From Todiramphus chloris collaris (taxonomy: Eukaryota > Chordata > Aves > Coraciiformes > Alcedinidae), in the NCBI GenBank assembly GCA_025345505.1, contig JANVCC010000077.1, positions 9,603,163 through 9,667,162 of the forward strand: DNA of 64,000 bases, in the 5' to 3' direction. The translations under genes were made by a program, and so were the position numbers. The notes beneath the pieces were generated by a model. The model did no database searches and was not told the origin of the DNA. It worked only from the letters and a program-made list of their open reading frames with translations. This document shows, one piece after another, positions 1 through 13,700 of the stretch. The number at the start of each line of letters is the position of its first letter. Position 1 is the stretch's first letter.

Positions 1-1103
1 TTTCCTTAGTATGTTGAACATTAAAAGGAAATAAAAATTCCTGTACTTCAGGCTTCAAAATGCAGGAGGAGAACCTTGGGTGCATTTAATGCATTTCATC
101 TACAAGAAGTGCTTTTAAATGATGACTGCATTAAAAATATTTCCTACAAATAAGGTAGAGAGCACTGGATATTTATCAACAAATAAAATTGCAAATGAAA
201 GAGGCAGCTTGTTGGAGGTTTATCTCTGAAAATTACTGAAGCATTTACAGAAAGGTTTTGTCAGGTAATTTGCATATTCATGAGCTGTAATTTCTGCAGT
301 TGCTGTATTTAGTTGATAATGCCTTTTTTAATCCTGTAATTAAGAATTTTTGATCTAGTTTATACTTCAGTTGTTTGCTCAGGTGCACCACAACAATTGG
401 TGTTTTGTTTACTTCTTGTTGTAAATGCAGCTATTACATGTTAAAACATCAGTTCTAAGGAAAAAATGTCATACCTGAGAAATTTCTTGAAGGACCCACT
501 AGGTAGGTAAACTCTTGACACCGAAGCCCACAGCTACAGAGATGCTGGGCTTTCATCTGCCCACAGGTAATGCGTGTGCTCACAAAACACCATGAAGAAA
601 AAAGAGGCACTAAAGGTTAATGGAGCAGGAGGCAGGTGCCTGTAAATCTATTTTAAATGAAACTTCTTTGAAGTTTTGCAAAGCTGTTAGAGAAACCATA
701 AATATCTTCTGGAGGGTTAGAGAGCATCTTCTGAAGATGCAGAGCATTTGCAAATCATTGTAGAAAGGTGAAATTAGAAGTGAAAGCTGATGCAAGAGAG
801 TGCAGTTAAATGCACATCACTCTGGCAGTCTGAGGCACAGCTGGCCAAGAACCTGGCTGTGCAACCTGCCCACCCTTCACCTCACGTGGGTTAAGACAAA
901 CACAGCCCAACCACAAACCCTGTTGCAAGACCCCCAGCATGCTTCTGGACTGGAAGAGAGCAAATCAATCAAGTGCAGACTGTGACTGTTAGGACAGGAA
1001 AGGGAAGGGTGGAGGAGGAGGTGAATGAGGAGGCAAAAGAAAGATGAGAGCAGCAAGGCACCAGGCAAATTGGTTGCAGCAAAGCCCAGAAGCACCAACA
1101 GAC

Positions 1104-1150
1104 TCCATCCACCCATCCATCCATCCATCCATCCATCCATCCATCCATCC
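1104..1150. repeat. (CCAT)n microsatellite
   Basis: About eleven CCAT/ATCC units, the first interrupted by one CCAC unit and uninterrupted from about 1113 to 1150, followed by degenerate tcct/tatcc remnants to about 1165. The periodic sequence creates artificial open frames rich in Met-Asp-Gly-Trp on the minus strand, which are not genes. A repeat of this purity is likely to vary in length between individuals. Confidence 0.95.
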
Positions 1151-2260
1151 TTCTATCCTTCTTTTGCCTTGGAGCAATGAAGATTTGTCCCTATGTGTGA
1201 GAGCGGCGAGAAGTTAAAGGAGTTTCTTCAGTGATCCATTCTGCAAATATCCCTGTCTGGGGACTTCAGGCTGCTGTGATCTGTCTGGGACATGGAAATC
1301 CAGTTCCCTGGGCGGTATTGAAGCAAATGAGATTCCAGTTAGAAAAAATAATGAAATTTCCTTATGGACACAAACTCTGCAATTTCTTTTTAGAAAGGGT
1401 TTCTCCTCTCTCACATATTGTCATTGTTTAGTATTTCAGTGAAATATTTTGATGAGACTGAGATATTTAGCTTTCCACCTGTATCAGCTGGTGTTCCATT
1501 ATATGACTTTATAATAATGCGGAAATCTAAATGATGAAGCCAAGATGATGCATTTTGACCTTATCGCATTGCAGTATTCCAGACCAGTCAAGTCTGAATT
1601 GTTTTGATCATTTTTAGTGAAGATGTTGACAAACTATGTACCTTCTCATGGAACACTCGGGTTTAATGAAAGCATCGTTCCCCAGTGGGAAAATGTGCCA
1701 TCAAACAAAATGTCAACAGCTGCTGGGCTGGAGAACATGCAAGTGGACAATGGGAGAGGAGGAAAGAAAGGCACATGTGTCATTGACACGCACACACAGC
1801 TGATGAAATCAATTTCAATTTACTCAAGTTGTTCTAGCATCACTTTCAATTACATATGCCAAGGAGAAAGCTACAGCATCCAGCTGTGGGAATCAACAAG
1901 ACAATTGCACAGCAGTGGTGAAAAGAACAGTCAGCAGAGAAATGATTTGCATTTGCTTTTCTTGACAGCTGATATTTTCCTGATAAATTGCTGCCCTTTG
2001 TTGTTCTAGTCGCTTTGAAGAATCAACCCACTTAAGGGGGTGGTAGCTTTGCTTGCATTCCTGGCTTTCCATCATCTGGCACAGGTTGGGGGATGAAAAC
2101 AGGAGGCTGAGACAGGAGGAGGAGGTAGAAGGCTGTGTAGCAGAGGTAAAGTCGGGAAGGTAATGAAAGATGTGCAGTCTACAGGGTGATGCTCCGACAA
2201 CGGTGTCATTTAGAGCCATGAGTGCATAGGGTTGCAGTTTGTCATTCAGAACCAGCAGAT

Positions 2261-2420
2261 CCCAGGGAGGTGGTTGAGTCCCCATCCCTGGAGGTATTTA
2301 AAAGCCATGTAGATGTGGTGCTGAGGGACATGGTTTAGTGGTGACCTGGCAGTGGTGGGTTAAGGGTTGGACTTGATGACCTTAAAGGTCTTTGGCAACC
2401 TAAAATATTCTATGATTCAG
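2261..2420 (+). mobile_element. CR1 LINE 3' end, sense to GRK5, 5'-truncated
   Basis: Contains the typical avian CR1 3' terminal block. First 'gagtccccatccctggaggt', then an 'agggacatggtttagtgg' segment, then 'ggttggacttgatgacctta' with 'aaggtctttggcaacctaaa', and finally ATTCTATGATTC at 2408-2419. CR1 elements are non-LTR retrotransposons that end in short ATTCTATGA-like repeats rather than poly(A) and are usually severely 5'-truncated, as here (about 160 bp). No reverse transcriptase coding sequence remains. The 5' limit is approximate because divergence hides the junction. Confidence 0.9.
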
Positions 2421-5400
2421 GGCCAGATTGATGGTAGGAAAGAGATTTCCATGGCTTGCCATAAGATGGTGACCATCAAAACAAATATACGTGTAAGGCT
2501 GCAGGCTGCTGAGAGAGACAGAGGAAACAGAAAGTTAGATACCTTCTTCCTATGGAGTGTGGCTTTGTGCCAGCAAGACAAGAAGATGAGAAAGACTGTC
2601 AAGTCAATTCCCACTTAAACTCTAAGCTGTGTCTGTGGCTTTGCCATGGTATTTCTTTCCTTAGTGAGCCCCAGGAAGGAGTATGTAGAGAGAAACATTG
2701 GCAGCGGGATATGCAAAAGGTGCCCGTATCAAATATGCAAAATCACTCCCCCAGGATTTCCCTTCAGTGGGGTCACATTGTTGTTAAATGGCTTGTTAAA
2801 TAGGATTTAAATGGATTATTAAATGGGCTCCCTATCTGGGTGGCTCTTAGTGGGCAGACTGGTCCAATTATTCTGGATTTGCCCTCTTCTTGCAGCAGCC
2901 CTGATCTGTCTAATGCCAATATTTCAGCAAAATTCACTTTTGCACAAATGTTATTCTAGCCTAGGATCTGGGCCAGGCCTTTATTTCTGTTAATTACAGA
3001 TCAGTCATTCTTTTGCTTTTCTAAATGTTGAAAAAATGTGTTTTATGTGCAAGTATGGCTGATAAGTGATGCACCCAGAGGAACATTGTATTTTTCTAAT
3101 ATCCGCCTCTGTGTTCTAATTTGCCTGCCACCGTCTTTGTAGAGGATCTGTCTCCTTCCCCTAGCACTGTTCCCTGCCTTCTAGAGGCTTTCTTTTTCTT
3201 CAGCCACCCTTAATTCCTACTACTGGCACATCAGAGTTTATTTCCTTCTAGTGCTTTATCAGCAGTGAATGTGAATTTTCTCTTTATTTCAGTCATTCTA
3301 TGTAAATCACTAGAGTTTTCACGATAAAACCTTCCTTCCCTTTCTGCCACGTGAGTGAGCTCATGGTGGTGGTCCTGGCGAGACAAGAGCAGGGTCAGGA
3401 GTGACACACCAGGAGCACCACAAGTACCATCTAGCCTGTAGGTAATCCTATTCTTAAAGCTTGTTTAGGGTGTTTTCTGTGACATCTTCATGATGTCTCC
3501 TGTTCATTGCAAAATAACACCTTTGGTCATTGAGTAAGGCCTTTATGAACACCTGGGTTTTCTAACTTACACTGAGAGAATAGCAGAAGGCTCTCTGCAT
3601 TAAAAAGATGGCCTTGCCAGTCCGAACTGGCTTTATACTGATGAAGATGTTGTGTTTCAGTACTGGTTCCCTTGACTCATCCAGTCCTCTTAAGAATAAT
3701 CTTTGAGGCTTTAGGCAACGCTTTCAAAGTGCCTCTTAGACAGAGAGCCCATATCCCCTCCTTGTCACCGAGACTGGAACTTGGAAGTGCCCAAGCCACC
3801 GCATGCAGCGACTGTACTACGCAAGTCACGGCGTATGAAGTGCTCGTTGCCCTTTCCCTGGGACTGCATATTCATCCTGTTGAGTGGCCTCTCCTAAAGT
3901 GTGTGCCTTGGGTTCAGGAATGCTATGCTGAAATCTCAGCAGATGTTGAAGGCAGCACCATATGAAAAATGTTTCCTTTGTCTGGGACCTGTTCCTGCTC
4001 CCATGCAGCTGAATGAGGGACCAGCAGCCAAATGACCTGTTTGAAGTGCTGAATCTGTCAGCAGAGGTTGAGTTGGTTCAACACAGTGCAAAAGACCCAT
4101 TTTCCCCTCAGGGCCAGGAATGCAAACAGACCTGTGGGGACCTGGGCCACTAGGTGCAGCTTGTGACACCTAAACTTTTCACGTTGGGAGTATCGCTTTG
4201 TTCCTTAGGCTTAACAAATTGGCAGAAGTGGTGTTTCTTCCCCAAGGTGACTGTTGAGGAACAGCCTAACAGCCTGTTGTCTTCAGTCTCATGTCTGGTA
4301 TCCTTTGTATACCAACATCATTTCTCTTCAAAATAGTCCCTCTAACTTCTGTGGGGTAACCTCACTGTCCTGCCTAAGAAACAAATCCCTAGGCACTTTT
4401 AGCAGGTTGAGCTGGTCCATCTTTCTCCACATGCTCCACTTCATAACCAGCCTGAAACCTCCCCAGAGAAGATCCACCTGAATTCATCCCGCCTGCCATT
4501 TCAGACCTGAGACTTGATGGTTTTTTTGAGTCCCATATCTGAAAACCACCTATTGCCAAATCTGTACCAGTCTGGGGTGTCTGAAGACACACCTTTCTAT
4601 GGGACGGTGTGCGTTTGCTGCACGTGTGTGGAGGAAGGGCCGTTGCTGTGCTGTGGATGAGGAGCTGCCTGAGAGAAGCAGCCACATTGCCTTGGCACGC
4701 CTGGCCGGGCACAGGCTTGGAGCCAGCTCCTGACCGGGCACCTTGCCGTTCTCACCAGCGGGCTTCAGCACGGGCTGCCAAAAAACCACTGAGGAGTGTG
4801 AAATCTGTTTTCTGGGGAAAGAGCTCACACCTGGGGCTAGAAACATGGTTCTCCTTCCCAGTCTTTTGTGGCTGTGCCCATCACATCTGTTTGAACCTGC
4901 TACGGTCCAGCAGCAGCTGTGCGAGTCACTGCCTCTCCCTCCTGGTTTATCTGGGCTAGGGGGGAGAACTGTCAAAAATACTTCACTGGGCTCTTTGAGC
5001 TTGCTGTGGGAAGTCTCCCTTGTGTCTGGCTGCAGTGAGATATTCTGGCCTGAATAAGTGTGGTGGGAAGATATCAGTGGAGTGTCGAAAACTCCTGAGA
5101 GCTTCTGGGGGAATAGATGGGATGCTGCAGCTTAACATCAAGAGTGAACAGAGCCCCAAAGAGCTTTCAGCTTCTATATTGTCCATGTGTGGTACCCACG
5201 TCTCAGATGAGGACAGACTGGGGATGAATCCACCCTGACCATCACTCAGTTAATGTAAGAGTGGCATCAGATGTGAATACGATGCATAGTGTCATCTCCA
5301 CATTCATTAACAAATAAAACCACGTAAGTTCTTGAAATATTCTTCCTTGGGTTTGCATCAGGGTATTCAGGAGAGTCTCAGCCAGGGATAGATTATGGTG

Positions 5401-8394
5401 GCCTGGAAGTTTCCTCACTTCACCGACCAACATCCTGCCTATGGGAGACAAAGAGCTCTCCACAGGACACAAGATGCTAATAAATGATGAGCAGGAAATC
5501 AACAGGAGTGCAATTATGTTGCCCTGCAGGGTTTTGCATAAACATGCTATGAGAAGCACGCTTGCATGATGTGAGAAAGGTATCACAGCAGAGGTGTGTT
5601 AGACGTGCACCTCTGCACGGGTCCTTCACACGTTGCTCCCTGAAGTAAGCCTGAAGGACGTGGAAGGGGCACTGCCATCTGGAAAGCAAGCGCTTGGACA
5701 GGGAGCTACTGATAGACCATCTTTTGCTTTGGGCAGTGCTTTCCAGCAAAGTCACCACCTCAAATACATTATCTCAGTCACAGACGTGCTGCAGTGGGAT
5801 GTGTTGGAGGCCATCCCAATGGCTATGTCCTACCTGCTTTCCAGGGTGTCCCAGTCAAGGCGGGTTAAGAGAATGCTTGGAAATGCCCAATACATGTATA
5901 TTTGATTCTGTAGACAGGTACATCTTGAAGTGCTGTAACTTCCACTTTCTGAGACACTTATTTCTTGGCTGCACAGTGCTACACTTCACACTCTGATTTA
6001 TGGCAACAGAAGAGAATGAGTCTGAACTTAAATGTCTGGCTTTTGAAGGCCTGAGAAATTCATGTGATTCACAGAAAGGATTTTCCAGATCAATACCTGC
6101 TAGCCCCTGATAAGGGGGATATGGCCATCTCTGCCCTTTCAATCATCTGTGTAGTAGCTGTTCAAAGGTGGCCTTCCCTCTGCAGCAGACACATCTCATG
6201 GCACTGACCAGTGTGTCAGGAGAGAAGGTTGGGGGAGCCCTTAGAGGAACGTCCTACACTGCCAAGAGTTGCAATGCTTGCACTGCAAAGACAAGGGAAC
6301 TGAAGTACAAAACATGTATCTTGGTGAGCCAAGTTACTTACAGGATTTCTTTAAATCAAGGAGGAACCCATTTGACACACTGTCCTCCCAGCTATCACTG
6401 TCTGCATCTGTCCTGTTCTTGGGAAACAGGATCTCACCTATGACTGAGGTGTCTTTAAGGCAGAAGGAAAATGTGGAGATGGGTACAGTGTGAATTCAAA
6501 AGCTTCCTGTCCCTGGATCTGGATCCTCATCTTCATAAGGAACAAATTGGAGAAGCCCAAGGGCCACTTTGCCAAGGTGTGCTGAAAGTATAGGTCTCTA
6601 ATGGCTGAGGTGCAAGAACAAGTGTCAAAGAGATGATCCCGTGCTGCTGTGAAGGCTCTGTGCCGGCCTAAGAGCTCCGTACATGAGGTAGATTTTTCCA
6701 CTATGAGGCAAGCCAGCTTTTGGGCAGCTTCTTCTCATGCAGCAGTACACACACTGCCCTAATTCAGGGGCTGCGCTGGCCCTGGATTTTTATATGTTAA
6801 AAACATTCGTCTTTTATTTCTGTCACCATTCAATATTATGGGAAAAGATGTTATCACAGCTAATCCGTGCGGTGTCTCTGGAATTTCTTGGCCTGTGAGG
6901 GTTTATATTGCATTCATGTATTCCATGAATTGGGCACAGGTTTTGCTTCCAACAGCAGCAGTTTTTTTCAAGGGCATCCCAATAAGATGAAAGTGTGGTC
7001 ACTGACAGAAACCACAGTGTCAGGCTACGGTCTTGAGGATGTTTTGGATGGCTCTGTATTTTAATTCTTGATTTCCCCTGGCATCTAGACAACCAGCAAT
7101 TTATGTGAAGTCCTAAGGGGAGGGGAAAAAAAGAGAACTGGAGGAAATGCCTTAATTTAATTGATCAGAATATTTTGGAAATTCATATATTCTCTTTTTT
7201 AAAAAGAGGTAATTAGAGAATAGAAAAAATACTGCGTAAAGTCTTACTGAAACTTTAGAATCATGTTTTTCCTTGTTTCAGCCTTCTAACAAATTGGTAC
7301 TTAATGGTTGAAAAAAATTGAATACATCAGAGCAGTCAACCCGGGGAACTCACTGCTGCAGCTCTTTGGCAGGGAGTCCTTTTCTTTGTAGGAAGATTTT
7401 GAAAAAACATGCTTTTAAAAGTTTGTGGTTTTGCATAGGAAGGGTAAGAAGATGAAAATGAGATCTTGTAGTTCAGGATACGTTCTATCATTTGTCTCTT
7501 CCCCAGCTTCATGTGAAGCACTGCAGCAGGCAGTGTCAAATGCTGCTCTGTGAAGCACCCGGCAGAAACAGTGAGCGAATGTTGTGATCGAGGCTGTGAA
7601 ACCTTAACTGGTAACTTGCAGCTGGGTACGTGAATCATCTGAAAACCACATCAGCGTTGTCTTGTGTCTATCAAAGCTGATCATTTACTATATTGTTCTA
7701 ACATACCTGCCACAGTCTGTCTAGGCTGGAGGAAAACAGGAAAGGTGGAGGCTCTCAGCGGTAAATGAGTATCTTGTTCCTTCCTTTGCAATGCCAAAAC
7801 GTTTATGAATGAGCTTTGACTCTCAAGTAGGCTAAGCTGGTAAAGGCCTTTATAACTTTCTGTCCATTCATATTTCATTCACAGTGTTTACTTTTTGTCT
7901 AAATAAGGGGTTTTTTTGTTTCCTTTGTGGAATATAATTCATCCATGAGTCCATAAACCTGTCCTACTCCCTGGTCCTTACAGCCTTTGACAGCATATGC
8001 AAGGTTAGCTGTACTCAGTCAGACTATTGTCTATAGTCACCCTTTTGTCTATACCACCCCCTCGGGCATTAAGTGTACAGTCTTAAGTGTAGTTCTTAAA
8101 TTCTGTAATGTGATACACCATCTACACAGACGGATACCACTTTCTTCAGGGGTCCTACCTATGCCTTGTGTACAGAAGCTCCTCTTACAATATTTTACCA
8201 GCCATGCAAATCACTGGCTGTACTTGCTGGCATATTGACAGCATTCCCTACCCTCCAGATTCTGCTACAGGAAACTGGCATTTAGCTTATTATATATGAA
8301 TCTTTTCAAATCTGTGTTGTCTGTTGCTTGCAACCAAAAGTTGTGCAGGCATTAGTACTTCACAGCTACAACGCCTGTAAAGGTGATACATGAT

Positions 8395-8416
8395 AAAGAT
8401 AAAGCAAAGATAAAGC
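8395..8416. repeat. 11-bp exact tandem duplication
   Basis: The unit aaagataaagc occurs twice back to back (8395-8405 and 8406-8416), inside an A-rich stretch. It looks like a simple replication-slippage duplication. It also doubles an AGATAA GATA-type hexamer, without evidence that this matters. Confidence 0.85.
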
Positions 8417-9063
8417 AGACCCGACCAATACACACTGCAAAGCAGCACAAAACTAAGTGTGAAATGGCATTGTGAGTGAGAGCACAGGAAAGCTTACACA
8501 CAAACTTAACTTCAGATAATCCTGGTTCAAGGTACACCGTAGTGTAATCAGATTGTGCTGTTGGGCTGCTGTTGCTGTAATGATATTTGTAATAAGCAGC
8601 TTTTTGAAAAGACTGGTGTTTGTGTGGAGTGCTGTATTCTCTGGGTGCATTTCTAAGGGTGCTGGTGTATGTCTAAAGTGGTTAACTCGAGGCTGCCTCC
8701 CAGTTCTTCGGTCCCAGAGGGAGCAGGAGCAGATGAAGTGAGGCTGAAAAGCTCTGCTGCAGAGACACGCTGGCAGGGGAGCTCTTGTCCCTTTGCTGAC
8801 TCTGGACACGTCTGCACACAGAGCTGAGCATGATGCAGAGATCCCAGACTCTGCACAGACCAGGTTTGCGGCAGACATGTAAACAGCAGTGCCCTGTCAG
8901 GGCGGTCTTGTGCCCAGGCTAATTAGCCAGGGCTCTTAGCTAGTGTAGCTCTGTTCCCCGGAGCCCTCGTAGTGTGCCCACTCTGCCCCATGCTGCATGA
9001 CCTGCTCTGGTTACTGGCTCACCAAGAGCTCATCTGCGGCGTGGTGCTGAGCCCCAGAGACAA

Positions 9064-9120
9064 CCCCCCCCTTTTTTTCTCTTGGTAATGCAATGGATAA
9101 GACTGGGTATAACCCCCCCC
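9064..9120. repeat. Paired C8 homopolymer tracts
   Basis: Two runs of eight C residues at 9064-9071 and 9113-9120, about 41 bp apart; the first is followed by a T7 run. The intervening sequence is not duplicated. Such runs are error-prone in sequencing, so their exact length here should be treated with caution. Confidence 0.8.
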
Positions 9121-9279
9121 TAATTTAACCCATAGGTTCATACTGCTTAAAACCTGCAGCAGAAGCAGGATGTAGGTTCTCTACAAGCTCTGCAGAGCTC
9201 ACAGGTGTGACATGCTATATAGAGAGCTGGCAGCGACACCCCTCCAACACAACCCTTTTTACATCTGACCTGCTTTTTT

Positions 9280-10700
9280 CAGATAATGGTGGTTTTTGTC
9301 TTGCCCGAGCAATCAGTATGGGTTAACAGCAGAGAGCTCTGTGTGAGGCAGCTTCCCAATAGCCAGGACTCAAGCAGCTCAATTTGTGTCATAATCCCAT
9401 TGGCTTTAATCAAGAGAAGAGACTGCGAGAGGCTTGTAAATTCCTACAGCAGAATTCTCCATTCTCATTCCCAGAGCTGATCTTGCCTCCAATATGCTTA
9501 TCTCCCTCCCCCCTGCGTGCAGAGCCCTTGACGTCAATGGAAGATACGCTCTTTCGGGGAGAGCAGAAGACTGAGGTCACACTCCGCCCTGCAAACAGGA
9601 GAATTATTTCCCTGGCGTTGCTGTGAGAAAGCTCTACGCTTTTTTCACAAAAGCAAAAAAGGCTCGAGACAATGGCATGCATAGAAAAATAAAAAGGTAG
9701 GCTGCTTGCAGGAGAGATATTTGGAGCTGTTATCAGCAGGCTGTAGAAGGATGCGACTCTCAGTTGAAAATGCGCTGTTTGACAGCCGTGAATGGTGCGG
9801 AGCCTTTTCATTCACACACACACCCCCCCTTTGCAGACCTGGAAAGGGACATCTGTCAGCACCAAACCTGAACTGCCATCAGTGCCTGCAGCATGCTGTG
9901 CTCATAACCCAGGGCATTTAAATCAGAAACCAGAGGTCAAACTCTGCAACTCAGCAGCCGGTGGCCTCTGATATTTATAGATTGCATTACATTTACTGCA
10001 GCTTTTATGAGTAAAAGGTACTCTGCGTGGCTAAATCATCAGAGGTTAAGTGTGTCCAATTGTATTTAACCTAATGATGGATGTTGCTATTTTGATTTTT
10101 TCCTTCTCCTTTTATTTGAGAGGACCAAGTATATAGGTTTAAGAATCTCAAGAGAAAATATTAGATTTGTTGTTGCTCTCAAATTCCATTTATAAAGCTG
10201 TGCTTGTTGAGGAAGCGCTTTGCAGAAATGAACATTTTTACCTAGCATAAACTTTGGAACAGCATCCAGCTCATGCAAATGAAATACTGCCATTTCCCTC
10301 AAAGACCTGTTTGTTTCTTCTTCGCAATAAAGGAAGTGAGTTCCTAACTCTGCGGGACTTATCTCTCTGCGAACGAGGTTTGTAGTTGTACAGAAATATA
10401 CTATAGTTCATCAAGGCCAAAAGCCAAATGAGGTGACCAGAGCCAAAAGAGGTGCCTCTGGACGGTGAGGGAGGGTGTCTTCTGCAGGACGGTTTCCTCC
10501 TGGGGTTGGAACTCAATCAGCGTGTGGCTCACACCGTGAAGCCCAGAGCGTGAACGGGCAGTTTGTGTTGCTTTCATCCCGTCTCGTGTTGCTGCCGAGG
10601 CTGTTATTATTCACCATTTACCTTCTCAAAATATTGAGCCAATTAGAAAAGCAAATCTCTCTTTTGGTGAATGCCCAAAGGTGAAGCTGTAACGATGTGT
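9280..10700. promoter_or_regulatory. Candidate intronic regulatory region with a perfect CRE
   Basis: This stretch has more CpG dinucleotides than its surroundings (for example around 9535-9560, 10350-10375 and 10515-10605). It contains the full palindromic cAMP response element TGACGTCA at 9529-9536. No gene is visible: the open frames 9410-9811 (-) and 9706-9921 (+) have no recognisable domains. The regulatory call is inference from local composition and one motif; no comparative alignment was possible. Confidence 0.3.
9529..9536. promoter_or_regulatory. Palindromic CRE (TGACGTCA)
   Basis: An exact 8-bp CREB/ATF consensus site, in the context agagccctTGACGTCAatgg. CpG-containing full CREs are rarer than chance in methylated vertebrate DNA because CpG decays, so an intact copy is mildly suggestive of use. 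One site alone does not establish function. Confidence 0.4.
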
Positions 10701-13700
10701 GTTCTCCGCAAGCCCTAATCGCGGGTGTCCCAGTTGCGCTTGGGACTACTGAGCTGAGCAAACCCAAATTCCTTTCTGATATATTTTACACCTCAGCCAA
10801 GCCACACTGAGTGGCTGCTTTTGTCCAGCTTCACAAACCAGGAGGCTGCCTCTGGTCAGCACTGGGATGGGAAAAGCAACAACAGGGAAGGAAGGGATGG
10901 TGTTTGGAGAATATCGCCCTGAGCAGATTGCAAGGGAAGGTCCTGGCTATCCTGTTGCTGACAAACTGTAAAGTGCTTAGTGCATTTGTTGAAATGGTGG
11001 CTATCATTTCCAGCGTGAGATACAGATAGATATTTGTGGTGTTTTTCCTTGCTAGTTGGCAGGCAGGTGAGTTGCGGGAATTATTAAAAGTAATGGAGAC
11101 AGGACTACCTGGAGTGCCATCAGTTCAATTAAATATTCATCTAAGGTCCTTGTGTTGAATCCTACGTTTTTATCATTTGTGTTTTCTGTGGTGAATTAGG
11201 TGCCATACTCCAGAAGTCTGCAGACATGAGTGTATATAGGTTGCATGAGAGAGCTGAAGCATATGAAGGTTTCAGTATCAAAAGCCCAAGAAGCTGCTGT
11301 GCTTTCATTCACATGGCACCATTTTTGACCCCTGCATATGGAGAGCATGTTACTAACTTTAGTGAAGCCCTTTATTAAACTCATCCGATAGCTCAGTCTG
11401 CCTGCTGTTAGTACTGTTTCATACGTGATAAGTGGTCTTGCTAAGCCTTCTAAAATGAGTATAACAATCTAACTGGCGCCCAATGGGATATCCATCTTGC
11501 ATCTGACTACAAGAAAGAAATTATGCTCTTCTACTGATAATTGCTCATGCCTGGAGTCGAGGATTACAGTCCTGCAATGCTGATGATTAGAACCGGTCTC
11601 CATCTTTGTGCACAGATGCTCCCTGTGATCCACTGCAGCTTCTGTCTCAGCTTTTCCAAATTGATTGCTCTTTGCAAAAGGAGGTAGACACAGTTTCCAA
11701 TTCTGCAAAAGCATTGCAGGCAGTTAGGATGTGATTTAAATTCTGTGCAAGGCAGGGACTGGACAACACGACTTCTGATGTCTTCTAGGTAGTTTAAAGA
11801 AGTATTCTTGGGTGGTTTTGGTGGTTCTGAAAATCTGGTGGGTCTTAGAAAAAACAGTATTCAAAAAGAAATTGTCTCAGAAAATTCAGAGGTATTAAAA
11901 AAATATGTAAAAACTCAAAGAAAAAATTAAAAAATTAGTCCATTTGGGACTGAAGAAACAGAGATAGCTATGAATTTTTTCTCTTTAAAATAATTTCCCT
12001 GTTCTAAAGAATAATGGTGCCAAAGCAATGTAAGAAGTTACGCTTTACGCTTCGCTGGCTATTTTCTCACCCTTGGCTTAAAAATAACAGCTCTGTAGCA
12101 CCTTCTGTTTTCTTGTGACGTCTACACATACTTTATGAATAATCTTGAGGGGGAACACTGTGCTTGATCTCTAATTGGGATTTTCCCGTCTTACCCAGTG
12201 TTGACTTAACCCTGCTTCCACAGAAGTCAAGAGTAAAACACCCATTGATTTCAGGACAAGCAGATTTTGACTTTTCAGAAATGCTCAGCCATATGTGCTC
12301 TCGTTTTGGAAGTATCATGTGGTTGCATTTGGCCCATGTCATGTTTTAGTCACTCAGAAAGAACACGCGGAGTTCCAGCCTGTCCTCACCTGCCCTCCCG
12401 ATTGCGAGAGCGGAGGGCCTTGGGGAGGTTTCGAGGGCCAAATGTGTCACTGTTGTTCTGTTTTGGGGTTTTGCTTGTTTGTTTGTTTTTCTTCCCAGAG
12501 TTCAAGAAAACATGTTTCTGTTCTAAGACAAAGGGAATGCAAACATTTCTAATGTGCTGGGAGAAATAAATCTGGGAAGAAATGTATGAAGTCATTTCAC
12601 TCGGTGATAAATGATGGCAAAAATTTTATTTAGTTCAGTATAATACAATGCAGTGTTTTAAAAGGGGTAAAAATAGTTGGGAACCAAAAGTTAAAACTCT
12701 CAGGTTTAACCTTATTGAAAACCTTTTTCATGTTTTTCTTTAAAAAATAAAATGTTATCAGAACTGACACATCTGTGAAGCATTTACTTACGGCAGATCA
12801 GTATTCTCTGAGGCAAAAATGTTCCCCTGAAAATTTCCCTCTGATTTTAGGGTTTCTCAGTCTTTAATGTGTTTACACCCATCCATATCAAAGGAAGGCT
12901 TAGGAGATACTCCCTGTTCACGTTATGTTCTAGGAATTGACTGAGGGCAAGATGAAGGGCTCTGACTTGAGATCATAGGTAGCTTTAGCTAGGATATGTA
13001 CCTGCAGCCATGGTTTGTAGCCTGGAGTGATAATGTGAGTTTTGGCAGCTGTGAATTAGAAGCACAGCCCGTTAAATCTTCTGCTCTCCAGGGTGATAGC
13101 CCCTGCCAGAGGTGCTGGGTGAACAGACCTGTATCTGCGTCAGCCATCCCACCTGAGTCCACCTGAGATCAGCAGCCAGATGCCTTAGTTTTGTGAGGCA
13201 TTTACAAAGTCCGACCCTTTGCCTAGAATCATGTGAGAATCTGTGCTAGAAGAAGGACTTAAAACTAATCCTCCCTGAGTCCGAGGTTAATGTCCTTTCC
13301 TCTGGATTATCTTTCCTAGTTGCATCCCTATCCTCCCATCTGCTTAGTCATCTGTAAGGTAAGCTGAGCATTCTGCAAAGAGCTTTTCTCTAGCAGAGGG
13401 TATAAGCAAATTAAAGAGACAAATGCAGTTAATCTGCACTTTCTCCTACATTCCTGGTGCTGTGTCCTGCTGTCATTGTGTGTTCTCCAGTGTAGTCCAT
13501 GGGGGATTTGCTTTAGACATGCTACAGCCTTTAAGCATGTTTCTTGACCTAGACCTGCCAGTTAAAGAATTTGCTGTCCCCCTAATGTCACTGCATGTGC
13601 CGTCAAGGTTTTTCATGACTTTGTGAAAAATGAATTGCTGTCTTTATGTCACATGGTTGTCCTGGTTTAAACACACGGTTTGAGCAATCTGAGTTGGAAG

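Noticed and set aside
1617..2009. 130-codon + strand open frame containing GLENM, faintly like the GRK5 start (MELEN)
   Set aside because: The surrounding residues do not match the GRK5 exon 1 sequence, there is no phase-1 donor at the required place, and no CpG-island promoter. The similarity is only three residues.
13655..13680. 'tgtcctggtttaaacacacgg', which resembles the start of some avian LTRs
   Set aside because: No matching downstream LTR body, no terminal CA with a target duplication, and no retroviral coding sequence nearby.
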